Shown piece after piece: positions 27,063-34,681 of a DNA stretch of 64,000 nt. The first letter of the stretch is position 1; each line of letters opens with the position of its first letter. The translations under genes were made by a program, and so were the position numbers. The stretch covers positions 1 through 64,000 of the forward strand of contig DATJHI010000016.1 of the NCBI GenBank assembly GCA_035493955.1, read 5' to 3'. The notes under the pieces are model-generated. The model saw only the letters and a program-made list of their open reading frames with translations, searched no databases and was not told the origin of the DNA. The stretch is from NCED01 sp035493955. GTDB taxonomy: Bacteria > Pseudomonadota > Alphaproteobacteria > Caulobacterales > Caulobacteraceae.

Positions 27063-28433
27063 CTACTCCGCCGCCGCCTTCAGCTGCGCTTCCGGGAACA
27101 GCCGTTCGAAGCGGCCCAGGGCCTGGTCGTCCAGCCGCACGGCCAGCCGGGCGCCCCCGTCGTCTTGGTCGACGCGGTCCATCACCCGGCCGTTCTGATA
27201 GAGCCAGGCCAGCGCCCGGCCGTCGTTGATCGGCAACAGCACGTCCAGCGGCGGGGCGGTGTCGACCATGGCCGCCAAGCGCTGCAGCAAGGCCGCGCAG
27301 CCTTCGCCGGTGACCGCCGACACGGTGAGCGCCGCAGGCCCCTCCCCCGTTTCCGAGCGCCGCCGCGCGCGGGCCTCGAGCACCATGCGGTCCTCGGACG
27401 GGACCAGGTCGACCTTGTTCCAGACCTCGATCAGGCGAGCGTCAGAATCACTCGTTATATCAATCTGTTTCAGGACGGACTTAACGTCGCTGGCCTGGGC
27501 CTCGCTGTCCTCGGTGGACAGGTCGCGGACGTGCAGGATCACGTCTGCCTCCTTGACCTCCTCCAGGGTGGCGCGGAAGGCGGCGACCAGTTCGTGCGGG
27601 AGGTCGGAGATGAACCCCACGGTGTCCGACAGGATGGCCGGGCGGCCGTCGGGCAGGCCCAGCGACCGCTGGGTGGTGTCCAGGGTGGCGAACAGCATGT
27701 CCTTGGCCAGGACCCCGCCGCCGGTCAGGCGGTTGAACAGGGTCGACTTGCCGGCGTTGGTGTAGCCCACCAGGGCGATCATCGGGAACGGGGTGCGCTT
27801 GCGGGCCGAGCGGTGCAGGGCCCGGGTGCGGCGCACCTCCTCCAATTGCAGCTTCAGTTTGACGATGCGGTCGGCGATCAGGCGGCGGTCGAGTTCGATC
27901 TGGGTTTCGCCGGGGCCGCCGGTCTTGCTCATGCCGCCGCGCTGGCGCTCCAGGTGGGTCCAGGTGCGGACGAGGCGCGAGCGCTCGTAGTCCAGCCTCG
28001 CCAGCTCGACCTGCAGCTTGCCCTCGGCGGTGCGGGCGCGGCGGGAGAAGATCTCCAGGATCAGCCCGGTGCGGTCGACCACCTTGGCGTTCCAGGCCTT
28101 CTCCAGGTTGCGCTGCTGCACCGGCGACAGGCTGTCGTCCACCACGACGAGGTCGCAGCGGAGTTCCTCGGCCAGGGCGCGGATCTCCTCCACCTTGCCC
28201 TTGCCGAACAGGGTGGCGGGCATGGGCCGGCGCACATTGGCCAGCTCGGCCCCGACCACCATCAGGTCCAGGGCCTCGGCCAGGCCGACCGCCTCGTCCA
28301 GACGCGGCTGGGGGTCCCGCCGGGCCGACTGGTCGGCCCGGACGGGGTGGATCACCAGGGCGCGCTGAACCGGAGCGCTGCGGTCTATGCCCCGCCCGCG
28401 GGCGGGGCCGTCCAGTTCAGGGGAATCGTTCAA
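27063..28433 (-). CDS. hflX: GTPase HflX
   Basis: Ribosome-associated GTPase that splits stalled or heat-damaged 70S ribosomes. The N-terminal HflX domain contains PATLFGKGKVEEI and DRTGLILEIFSRRARTAEGK, and the linker GGMSKTGGPGETQIELDRR is diagnostic. The G domain has G1 GYTNAGKST, G3 DTVGFISDLP and G4 WNKVDL. The start is TTG at 28433, whose last two bases begin the hfq stop (TTGA), so translation is coupled to hfq. Length 456 residues is normal. It is part of ntrY-ntrX-dat-hfq-hflX. Confidence 0.95.
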   Translation of the reverse strand: MNDSPELDGPARGRGIDRSAPVQRALVIHPVRADQSARRDPQPRLDEAVGLAEALDLMVVGAELANVRRPMPATLFGKGKVEEIRALAEELRCDLVVVDDSLSPVQQRNLEKAWNAKVVDRTGLILEIFSRRARTAEGKLQVELARLDYERSRLVRTWTHLERQRGGMSKTGGPGETQIELDRRLIADRIVKLKLQLEEVRRTRALHRSARKRTPFPMIALVGYTNAGKSTLFNRLTGGGVLAKDMLFATLDTTQRSLGLPDGRPAILSDTVGFISDLPHELVAAFRATLEEVKEADVILHVRDLSTEDSEAQASDVKSVLKQIDITSDSDARLIEVWNKVDLVPSEDRMVLEARARRRSETGEGPAALTVSAVTGEGCAALLQRLAAMVDTAPPLDVLLPINDGRALAWLYQNGRVMDRVDQDDGGARLAVRLDDQALGRFERLFPEAQLKAAAE

Positions 28434-28687
28434 TCTTCGACGTCAGCCTCCGGGCCCGGCTCGTACAGCTGGACCGGCTGGGCGGGCATGATGGTGGAGA
28501 TGGCGTGCTTGTAGACCAACTGGCTTTGGCCGTCCCGGCGAAGCAGCACGCAGAAATTGTCGAACCAGGTCACCACCCCCTGCAGCTTGACGCCATTGAC
28601 CAGGAAGATGGTCAAGGGGGTCTTGGACCGCCGCACGCTGTTCAGGAAAGTGTCCTGCAGATTCTGTTTCTTATCGTTGGTCGTCAT
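28430..28687 (-). CDS. hfq: RNA chaperone Hfq
   Basis: Sm-like hexameric RNA chaperone for small RNAs, 85 residues. Sm1 is FLVNGVKLQGVVTWFDNF and Sm2 is LVYKHAISTIMP with the conserved YKHA. The N-terminus NLQDTFLNSVRRSKTPLTIF is standard, and a short acidic tail (EPGPEADVED) ends the protein. The ATG at 28687 is preceded by GAGGTGAG. The gene order dat-hfq-hflX is that of alphaproteobacteria. Confidence 0.97.
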   Translation of the reverse strand: MTTNDKKQNLQDTFLNSVRRSKTPLTIFLVNGVKLQGVVTWFDNFCVLLRRDGQSQLVYKHAISTIMPAQPVQLYEPGPEADVED

Positions 28688-28781
28688 CGGTCTCACCTCT
28701 AATTCGGAGGGCCAATACGCCCTCCACACACAGCCACGACTCTTAGGCCCGGCCGTGGAACCGGGCAACGCGCAAGCCGCC

Positions 28782-29645
28782 TTAACGGGCGTCTTTGCGC
28801 GCTTGGGCCAGATATAGGGAGCGCAGGCGGGTCGCGACAGGACCGGGGCGCCCGGTCCCTACCGAAACCCCGTCGATCGTCACGATCGGGGTCACGAATG
28901 CCGAGGCGGAGGTCAGAAAAGCCTCCGACGCGGCCTTCGCCTCCTCCACGGTGAAGGGTTGTTCCAGCACCGGGATCTGCAGCTCGGCGGCCAGGACGGC
29001 CAGGCCCTTGCGGGTCACGCCGCGCAGGATGTTCGCGCCGGTGTCGCGGGTGCGCAGGCGGCCCTGGGCGTCGACGATCCAGGCGTTGGTCGAGGAGCCT
29101 TCGGTGACATGGCCGCCCGCGTCCACGAACCAGGCCTCGTAGGCGCCGGCCTCCTTGGCCGCCTGTTTAGCCAGGGCGTTGGGCAGCAGACCCACGGTCT
29201 TGATGTCGCAGCGTCCCCAGCGGATGTCGGGCCGGGTGATCACCGCCACCCCCTTGGCGGACTTCGCCTCCTCGGCGGCGAAGTCGATCGCGCGGGCGGT
29301 GACGACGACGGTGGGCGGGGTCCCGGCCTTGGGGAAGGCGTGGTCGCGGCGGGCCGCGCCGCGGGTGACCTGCAGGTAGACCAGGCCGTCGCGCACGCGG
29401 TTGCGCCGCACGGTCTCACGCAGCACCTGGTCGAGGGCGGCCGGGCTCATCGGTTCGGGGATGCGAAGCTCGCTTAGGGACCGGGCCAGCCGCTCGGCGT
29501 GGCCGGCGTGGTCGGCCAGTTTGCCGCCAAGCACCGCCCAGACCTCATAGATCCCGTCGGCGAACTGGAAGCCGCGATCCTCGATCGACACCCCGGCGTG
29601 GTTGAGCGGCAGGAATCGGCCGTTGACATAGGCGACGCGCGACAA
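28782..29645 (-). CDS. dat: D-amino-acid transaminase (class IV aminotransferase)
   Basis: PLP-dependent fold type IV aminotransferase, 287 residues. The family opening YVNGRFLPLNHAGVSIEDRG is followed by FQFADGIYEVWAVLGG. The Schiff-base lysine is in CDIKTVGLLPNALAKQ, and the cofactor phosphate contacts in EGSSTNAWIV and ILRGVTR. A D-alanine/D-glutamate transaminase is the usual gene between ntrX and hfq in alphaproteobacteria, where it can feed cell-wall D-amino acid pools. Branched-chain aminotransferase is less likely because of length and context. Confidence 0.88.
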   Translation of the reverse strand: MSRVAYVNGRFLPLNHAGVSIEDRGFQFADGIYEVWAVLGGKLADHAGHAERLARSLSELRIPEPMSPAALDQVLRETVRRNRVRDGLVYLQVTRGAARRDHAFPKAGTPPTVVVTARAIDFAAEEAKSAKGVAVITRPDIRWGRCDIKTVGLLPNALAKQAAKEAGAYEAWFVDAGGHVTEGSSTNAWIVDAQGRLRTRDTGANILRGVTRKGLAVLAAELQIPVLEQPFTVEEAKAASEAFLTSASAFVTPIVTIDGVSVGTGRPGPVATRLRSLYLAQARKDAR

Positions 29646-29679
29646 GGAAGGGCTCCTGTTATCAAATCCGAAGACGGCC

Positions 29680-29704
29680 GGAGGAGTCGCTTTGCTACTC
29701 CTCC
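29680..29704. terminator. hairpin over the ntrX stop codon
   Basis: GGAGGAGT (29680-29687) pairs perfectly with ACTCCTCC (29697-29704) across a nine-base loop that includes the ntrX stop codon on the minus strand. No T-tract follows in the direction of transcription, so it may be an attenuator or a stability element between ntrX and dat. Confidence 0.4.
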
Positions 29705-31089
29705 CCCTCCTCTTCCGCGCCGCGCAGCGGCGCCACGCCGAGGGACTTCAGCTTCCTATGAAGCGCCGACCGCTCCATGCCGATGAAGGTGGCGGTGCGG
29801 GAGATGTTGCCGCCGAAGCGCAGGATCTGGGCGGCCAGATATTCGCGCTCGAACACTTCGCGGGCGTCGCGCAAAGGCAGGGCGATGATCCGTTCGGCTC
29901 CCACCGCCCCCGCCGCCCCGGCAGAAGCCACCTCGGCCGGCAACATCTCGGCGGTGATCACGTCGGAGGGATCGCCGGCGGCCAGGATCAGCAGCCGCTC
30001 GACGTTGTTGCGCAGCTGGCGGACGTTGCCCGGCCAGTCGTGGACCTGCAGGGTCGCCACCGCGTCCTCCCCCAGCATGCGCTTGGGCAGGCCCGTGGCC
30101 TCGGAGATGCGGTCGATGAAATAGGTCACCAGCTCCGCGATGTCCTCGCGCCTCTCCGACAATCCGGGCACCCGCACCGGCACCACGTTCAGCCGGTGGA
30201 ACAGGTCCTCGCGGAACCGCCCGGCGACGATCTCGTCGCGTAGCTCCTTGGAGGTCGAGGAGATCACCCGCACGTCGACCTGGACGTCCTGGTCCCCGCC
30301 CACCCGCCGGAAGCGCTGCTCGACCAGGACGCGCAGGATGCGGCTCTGGGTCTCGCGCGGCATGTCCCCCACTTCGTCGAGGTAGAGGGTGCCGGCGTGG
30401 GCGCGTTCGAACACGCCGATCTTCTTGGGCCCGCCAGCGTCCCCCTCCTCGCCGAACAGCTCCAGGTCCATGCGCTCGGGCGTCATGCCCGCCGCGCTCA
30501 GGCCGACAAACTCCCCGCGGGCGCGGGTCGAGGCCTCGTGGATCAGCCGCGCGACCAGCTCCTTGCCCGAACCGGGCGGACCGGCGATCAGCACCCGGCT
30601 GTTGGTCGGGGCGATCTTGGCGATCAGGGCCCGCAGGGCCTGGGCCGCCGCCGACCGGCCGATCAGCCCGTCCGGGGCCATGGTCTGGGCCCTGAGGCGC
30701 CGGTTCTCGCGGCGCAGGGTCGCCGCCTCCAGGGCGCGCTCGACCACCAGCAGCAGGCGGTCGGACTTGAACGGCTTCTCCAGGAAGTCGTAGGCGCCGC
30801 GCTTGATGGCGCTGACCGCGGTTTCGATGTTGCCGTGGCCGGAGATCATCACCACCGGCATCTCGGGGTCGACGGTCTTGACCAGGTCCAACAGCTCCAA
30901 CCCGTCCAGCCCGCCCCCCTGCATCCAGATGTCCTGGATCAACAGGGACGGCCGACGGGCGCGGATGGCGGCCAGGGCCTCGTCGGAATCGCAGGCGGTG
31001 CGGACGGCGTAGCCCTCGTCCTCCAGGATTCCGGCCACCAGGTCGCGGATGTCGGCTTCGTCGTCGACGACCAGTACGTCCTGCTTCAT
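29695..31089 (-). CDS. ntrX: response regulator NtrX
   Basis: NtrC-family response regulator paired with NtrY; in alphaproteobacteria this system links nitrogen, redox and envelope responses. The receiver has Asp53 (LLIQDIWMQG) and the K of LEKPFKSDRLL. The AAA+ domain has Walker A GPPGSGKE and Walker B GTLYLDEVGDMP. The sigma-54 loop GAFTGA is missing: the place reads ELFGEEGDAGGPKKIGVFERA. The Fis-type DNA-binding end is present (GGNISRTATFIGMERSALHRKL). Length 464 residues is normal. Its start overlaps the ntrY stop (ATGA). Confidence 0.94.
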   Translation of the reverse strand: MKQDVLVVDDEADIRDLVAGILEDEGYAVRTACDSDEALAAIRARRPSLLIQDIWMQGGGLDGLELLDLVKTVDPEMPVVMISGHGNIETAVSAIKRGAYDFLEKPFKSDRLLLVVERALEAATLRRENRRLRAQTMAPDGLIGRSAAAQALRALIAKIAPTNSRVLIAGPPGSGKELVARLIHEASTRARGEFVGLSAAGMTPERMDLELFGEEGDAGGPKKIGVFERAHAGTLYLDEVGDMPRETQSRILRVLVEQRFRRVGGDQDVQVDVRVISSTSKELRDEIVAGRFREDLFHRLNVVPVRVPGLSERREDIAELVTYFIDRISEATGLPKRMLGEDAVATLQVHDWPGNVRQLRNNVERLLILAAGDPSDVITAEMLPAEVASAGAAGAVGAERIIALPLRDAREVFEREYLAAQILRFGGNISRTATFIGMERSALHRKLKSLGVAPLRGAEEEGEE

Positions 31090-33326
31090 GCGGCGGCTCC
31101 GGCGATGGTCGAAGGCGCGATCAGGCGCCGGGCCCCGTCACGGGGAAAACGCAGCACGGCCTTGGCTCCGGGAAGATCGGCGGCGTCGGTGAGGATCAGT
31201 TCGCCGCCGTGTTCCTCCAGGATGCGCTTGACGATGGCGAGACCGAGGCCGGTCCCCTTCTCACGGGTGGTCACATAGGGCTCCGTTAGGCGGTCGCGGT
31301 CCTTGGCGGGAAGGCCCACGCCATTGTCCTCGACCTCGATGATCAGGGCGTCCGCGTCCAGCACCAGCCGCACGCCGATGCGGCCCTGAAGGGCTGGTTC
31401 CGCCTGGTGGCGGGCGGCGACCGCCTCGCCGGCGTTCTTAAGTACATTGGTCAGGGCCTGGCCCACCATCCGCCCGTCGCAGAGCAGGGGCGCGGCGCCG
31501 CCGGGCTCGTCCAGGGTCACGGCGACGTCGGGATAGGCCACCCGCTGGGCGAACACCGCCTGGCGCAACAGTTCGGCGGCGTCCTCCTGAGCGAACTTGG
31601 GCGACGGCATGCGGGCGAAGGCGGAGAACTCGTCGACCATGCGGCCGATGTCGCCCACCTGACGCACGATGGTGTCGGTGCAGCGGTCGAAGGTCTCCAG
31701 GTCGTGGGTGATGTCGCCGCGGTACTTGCGCCGGATCCGTTCGGCCGAGAGCTGGATCGGGGTGAGCGGGTTCTTGATTTCGTGGGCGATGCGCCGGGCC
31801 ACGTCGCGCCAGGCGGCGTTGCGCTGGGCGGCGACCAGCCGGGTTATGTCGTCGAAGGTCAGGACCAGCCCCCCGTCCGAGCGCAGCGACGCCCGCACCC
31901 TGAGGCGCCGGGCCTCGGCGCGACGGGTCAGGTCGATCTCCGCCTCGGCGTCGGGCCCCAGGGCGCCGGCCCGGTCGGCCACCTCCTGCAGTTCCGGCGC
32001 GACCTCGGCCAGGGGGCGTCCCTGCGCCTCGCCCTCCTTCAACCCGAGCAGGGTCAGGGCGCCGGCGTTGATGGCCGAAACGCGGCCCGAGGCGTCCAGT
32101 CCCACCACCCCGGCGCTCACCCCCGACAGCACCGCCTCGATGAAGCGGCGGCGGGATTCGGCCTCGACGCTGGCGGTCTTCAGCGCCGCCTGCTGGGACT
32201 GCAGGTCGCTGGTCATGCGGTTGAAGGCGCGCGACAGCACCGCGATCTCCTCGGCGTCGGTGTCGCTGGCCACCCGCGCGGTCAGGTCGCCCGAGGCCAC
32301 CTGGTCGGCGGCCTTGACCAGCCGCGCCACCGGTCCGGCGATCTGGGTCGCGGCCGACGCCCCCACCCACACCGCCCCGACCAGGACCAGCAGGGCGGTC
32401 GAGATATAGGCCAGGACGAAGATCGCCTGGATCCGCGCCCGGCTGGCGTCGGCCTCCCGATAGGCCACCACCGCCCGCTCGGAATTGCGCAACTGGTTCA
32501 TGATCCCGGCCCCGATAGGCCGGACCACATAGAGGTAGGCGTCCGGGTAGGCGCCGAGCCGGTAGACCGCCCGGCCCATGTCGTGCTCGTCGAAGGCGAC
32601 CGAGACCTCGCGGGCGGCGGTGCCCAGGGTCTGGGGCGAGGGCGCCAGGTAGTCGGGGGCGTCGACCGCCTCGGCCCGGGCCAGGACCCGGCCGTCGCCA
32701 TCGATGACGTAGACCGCAGAAAAGGTACGGGCTGCAGCTTGTTGCGCCAGGAAGTTCGAGTAGATGATCCGGCTGTCCTGGAAGGCGGGCGCCGCGCGGT
32801 TCAGGTCGGCGGCCATCGGCCCGACCTGGCTCTGGATGTAGGAGGTCTGTTCGTCGACGTAGGACTTGGCCACGGTGGCGGCGTTCTCCACCACCGTGTG
32901 GACGCGCTGGCTGAACCACTCCTCGACGCCGCGGGTGACCAGCACGCCGAAGAAAAGGGCCACCACCACGGCCGGGGCCACGGCGGCCACGGCGAACAGG
33001 CCGACGAAGCGGCGATGCAGGCGAACCCCGGCGTCGCCCATGCCGGGGCTGAACAGCTGGAGGATGCGCCAACCGACTGTGGCCGCCAGTCCCAGGATCA
33101 GCAGCAGGTTGAGCCCGAGCACCACCAGCAGGATCTGGCTCGACCGCGTGGGAGAGCCGGCCACGGGGGCGGCGGTGGCCAGGGCGATGGAGACGGCGGT
33201 GACCGCGGCGGCCAGCACCAGGCCGGCGATCGGCGCATAATAGCCCACTCCGCGCCGCCGACGCTCGAGAGCGGCCGGGCCGTCGGGGTTGCGTGGGAGG
33301 GCGGTCGCTGCCGAGGCCTCGATCAT
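31086..33326 (-). CDS. ntrY: nitrogen-regulation sensor histidine kinase NtrY
   Basis: Membrane sensor kinase of about 746 residues. The N-terminus has paired hydrophobic segments (YYAPIAGLVLAAAVTAVSIAL, then ILLVVLGLNLLLILGLAATVG), a third (FVGLFAVAAVAPAVVVALFFG) and a fourth near residue 310, enclosing a periplasmic sensor domain. A HAMP, a PAS domain (VSAGVVGLDASGRVSAINAG), HisKA with His near residue 515 (RRIAHEIKNPLTPIQLSAERI) and HATPase (VEDNGVGLP, GTGLGLAIVKRI) follow. I used the ATG at 33326; an in-frame start at 33395 adds only an uncharacteristic stretch. No ntrB or ntrC gene precedes it here. Confidence 0.93.
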   Translation of the reverse strand: MIEASAATALPRNPDGPAALERRRRGVGYYAPIAGLVLAAAVTAVSIALATAAPVAGSPTRSSQILLVVLGLNLLLILGLAATVGWRILQLFSPGMGDAGVRLHRRFVGLFAVAAVAPAVVVALFFGVLVTRGVEEWFSQRVHTVVENAATVAKSYVDEQTSYIQSQVGPMAADLNRAAPAFQDSRIIYSNFLAQQAAARTFSAVYVIDGDGRVLARAEAVDAPDYLAPSPQTLGTAAREVSVAFDEHDMGRAVYRLGAYPDAYLYVVRPIGAGIMNQLRNSERAVVAYREADASRARIQAIFVLAYISTALLVLVGAVWVGASAATQIAGPVARLVKAADQVASGDLTARVASDTDAEEIAVLSRAFNRMTSDLQSQQAALKTASVEAESRRRFIEAVLSGVSAGVVGLDASGRVSAINAGALTLLGLKEGEAQGRPLAEVAPELQEVADRAGALGPDAEAEIDLTRRAEARRLRVRASLRSDGGLVLTFDDITRLVAAQRNAAWRDVARRIAHEIKNPLTPIQLSAERIRRKYRGDITHDLETFDRCTDTIVRQVGDIGRMVDEFSAFARMPSPKFAQEDAAELLRQAVFAQRVAYPDVAVTLDEPGGAAPLLCDGRMVGQALTNVLKNAGEAVAARHQAEPALQGRIGVRLVLDADALIIEVEDNGVGLPAKDRDRLTEPYVTTREKGTGLGLAIVKRILEEHGGELILTDAADLPGAKAVLRFPRDGARRLIAPSTIAGAAA

Positions 33327-33416
33327 CCGGCCCAAGGTACGGGCCCCTGAGCCTTCATGGCAACAGGATTGTCGCTTTTTTGCTGCAGCGGTCAAAAAGC
33401 GCGCGTTTAAGCGCCG

Positions 33417-34022
33417 TCAGGCCCTGCCGCTCTGCCCCGACAATTGGCCGGCGCTGACGCCGATCTTGGCCAGGGCCCGTTCCCACTTGGTGTCATGGTC
33501 GGCGTCGAAGATCAGGGCCTCGTCCGGATCGCAGGTCAGCCAGACGTTCTCCTTGATCTCGCGCTCCAACTGGCCCGGGCTCCATCCGGCGCAGCCCAGG
33601 GCCAGGACGGCGCAGCGGGGGCTCTGGTCCGGGTCGGCGATGGCCTCCAGCACCTCGCGGGTGGCGGTCAGCGACAGCCCCTCCGCCACCGACAGGGTCG
33701 ATTGGGGGGCGTTGAAGTCGTTCGTGTGCAGGACGAAGCCGCGCTCGCGCTCCACCGGTCCGCCCGACAGGACCGGGCGCCTGGGCAGTTCGATGCGGGC
33801 GTCGACCCCCAGACGGTCCAGAAGCTCGGACAGGGTCAATCCCTCCATCGGCCGGTTCACCGCTATGCCCATGGCGTGCTCGGAGGAGTGGGCGCACATC
33901 AGGATCACCGCGCGCTCGAAGCGTGGGTCTTCGATGCCGGGCATGGCGATCAACAGGCGGCCGGTGAGGAAGTCGCCGCCGTCGTCTTCGCCGGGCCACG
34001 GGTCGTTTGGGTCGGCGCTCAT
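33417..34022 (-). CDS. YqgE/AlgH family protein (UPF0301)
   Basis: A 201-residue protein of the UPF0301 family. The blocks FLTGRLLIAMPGIEDPRFERAV, ILMCAHSSEHAMGIAVNRPM, LSGGPVERERGFVLHTND and GCAGWSPGQLEREIKENVWL are those of YqgE/AlgH. The biochemical role is unknown; the AlgH name comes from an alginate regulation phenotype in Pseudomonas. It is 90 bases upstream of ntrY on the same strand and divergent from the peroxiredoxin gene with 119 bases between the starts. Confidence 0.92.
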   Translation of the reverse strand: MSADPNDPWPGEDDGGDFLTGRLLIAMPGIEDPRFERAVILMCAHSSEHAMGIAVNRPMEGLTLSELLDRLGVDARIELPRRPVLSGGPVERERGFVLHTNDFNAPQSTLSVAEGLSLTATREVLEAIADPDQSPRCAVLALGCAGWSPGQLEREIKENVWLTCDPDEALIFDADHDTKWERALAKIGVSAGQLSGQSGRA

Positions 34023-34141
34023 GGACCGACAATTGACGTTGCCGCAGCGGCTGGCAAGGGCGGAAAACCCGCCAACGATCGCTTGCGCCCAGGCCCGCGT
34101 CGCCCTTATCTGGCCGCCTCGACCTTCAGGAGACCAAGGCT

Positions 34142-34624
34142 ATGACCATCAAAGTCGGCGACCGCCTGCCCGCGGCCACGTTCAAGACCATGGGTGAAAG
34201 CGGACCCGAGCCCGTGGATTCCGAAGCCTTCTTCAAGGGCCGCCGCGTCGCCCTGTTCGCCGTGCCGGGCGCCTTCACCCCCACCTGCTCGGCCAAGCAC
34301 CTTCCCGGTTTCCGCGACCAGGCCGACGCCATCAAGGCCAAGGGCATCGACGCCATCGCCTGCGTTTCGGTCAACGATGTCTTCGTCATGGGCGCCTGGG
34401 CCAAGGACCAGGGCGTGGCCGGCAAGGTCACTCTGCTGGCCGACGGCAACGGCGACTTCACCAGGGCCGTCGGCCTGGAGATGGACGGCAGCAAGTTCGG
34501 CATGGGCGGGCGTTCGCAGCGCTATTCCATGGTCGTCAACGACGGCGTGGTCGAGAGCCTCAACGTCGAAGCCCCCGGCCAATTCGAAGTCTCGACCGCC
34601 GAACACCTGCTGGCCTCGCTGTAG
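34142..34624 (+). CDS. peroxiredoxin, Prx5 type
   Basis: Thiol peroxidase of 160 residues that reduces hydrogen peroxide and organic hydroperoxides. The peroxidatic Cys49 is in VPGAFTPTCSAKHLPGF, the standard Prx5/AhpE-type motif, with the catalytic Thr and Pro just before it. The later Arg lies in GGRSQRYSMVV. No resolving cysteine occurs at the usual Prx5 position (only one other Cys, in AIACVSVND), so reduction may depend on glutathione or glutaredoxin. The TATG start follows a GGAG-type Shine-Dalgarno (CAGGAGACC). Confidence 0.93.
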   Translation: MTIKVGDRLPAATFKTMGESGPEPVDSEAFFKGRRVALFAVPGAFTPTCSAKHLPGFRDQADAIKAKGIDAIACVSVNDVFVMGAWAKDQGVAGKVTLLADGNGDFTRAVGLEMDGSKFGMGGRSQRYSMVVNDGVVESLNVEAPGQFEVSTAEHLLASL

Positions 34625-34635
34625 CCTCCACAGTC

Positions 34636-34670
34636 GTCCTCGGGCCGAGCCAAGGCAGAAGCCCGAGGAC
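34636..34670. terminator. bidirectional hairpin between peroxiredoxin and comEC genes
   Basis: GTCCTCGGGC (34636-34645) and GCCCGAGGAC (34661-34670) form a perfect 10-bp stem in the 57-base gap between two convergent genes. The arms match the GTCCTCGGGC / GCCCGAGGAC palindromes that I remember as dispersed repeats in Caulobacteraceae. It can act as a terminator in both directions, although neither side has a T-tract. Confidence 0.65.
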
Positions 34671-34681
34671 CACGATCCGGC

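Noticed and set aside
29680..29704. Intrinsic terminator between ntrX and dat
   Set aside because: The stem is perfect, but no T-tract follows on the transcribed strand; kept only as a hairpin with low confidence.
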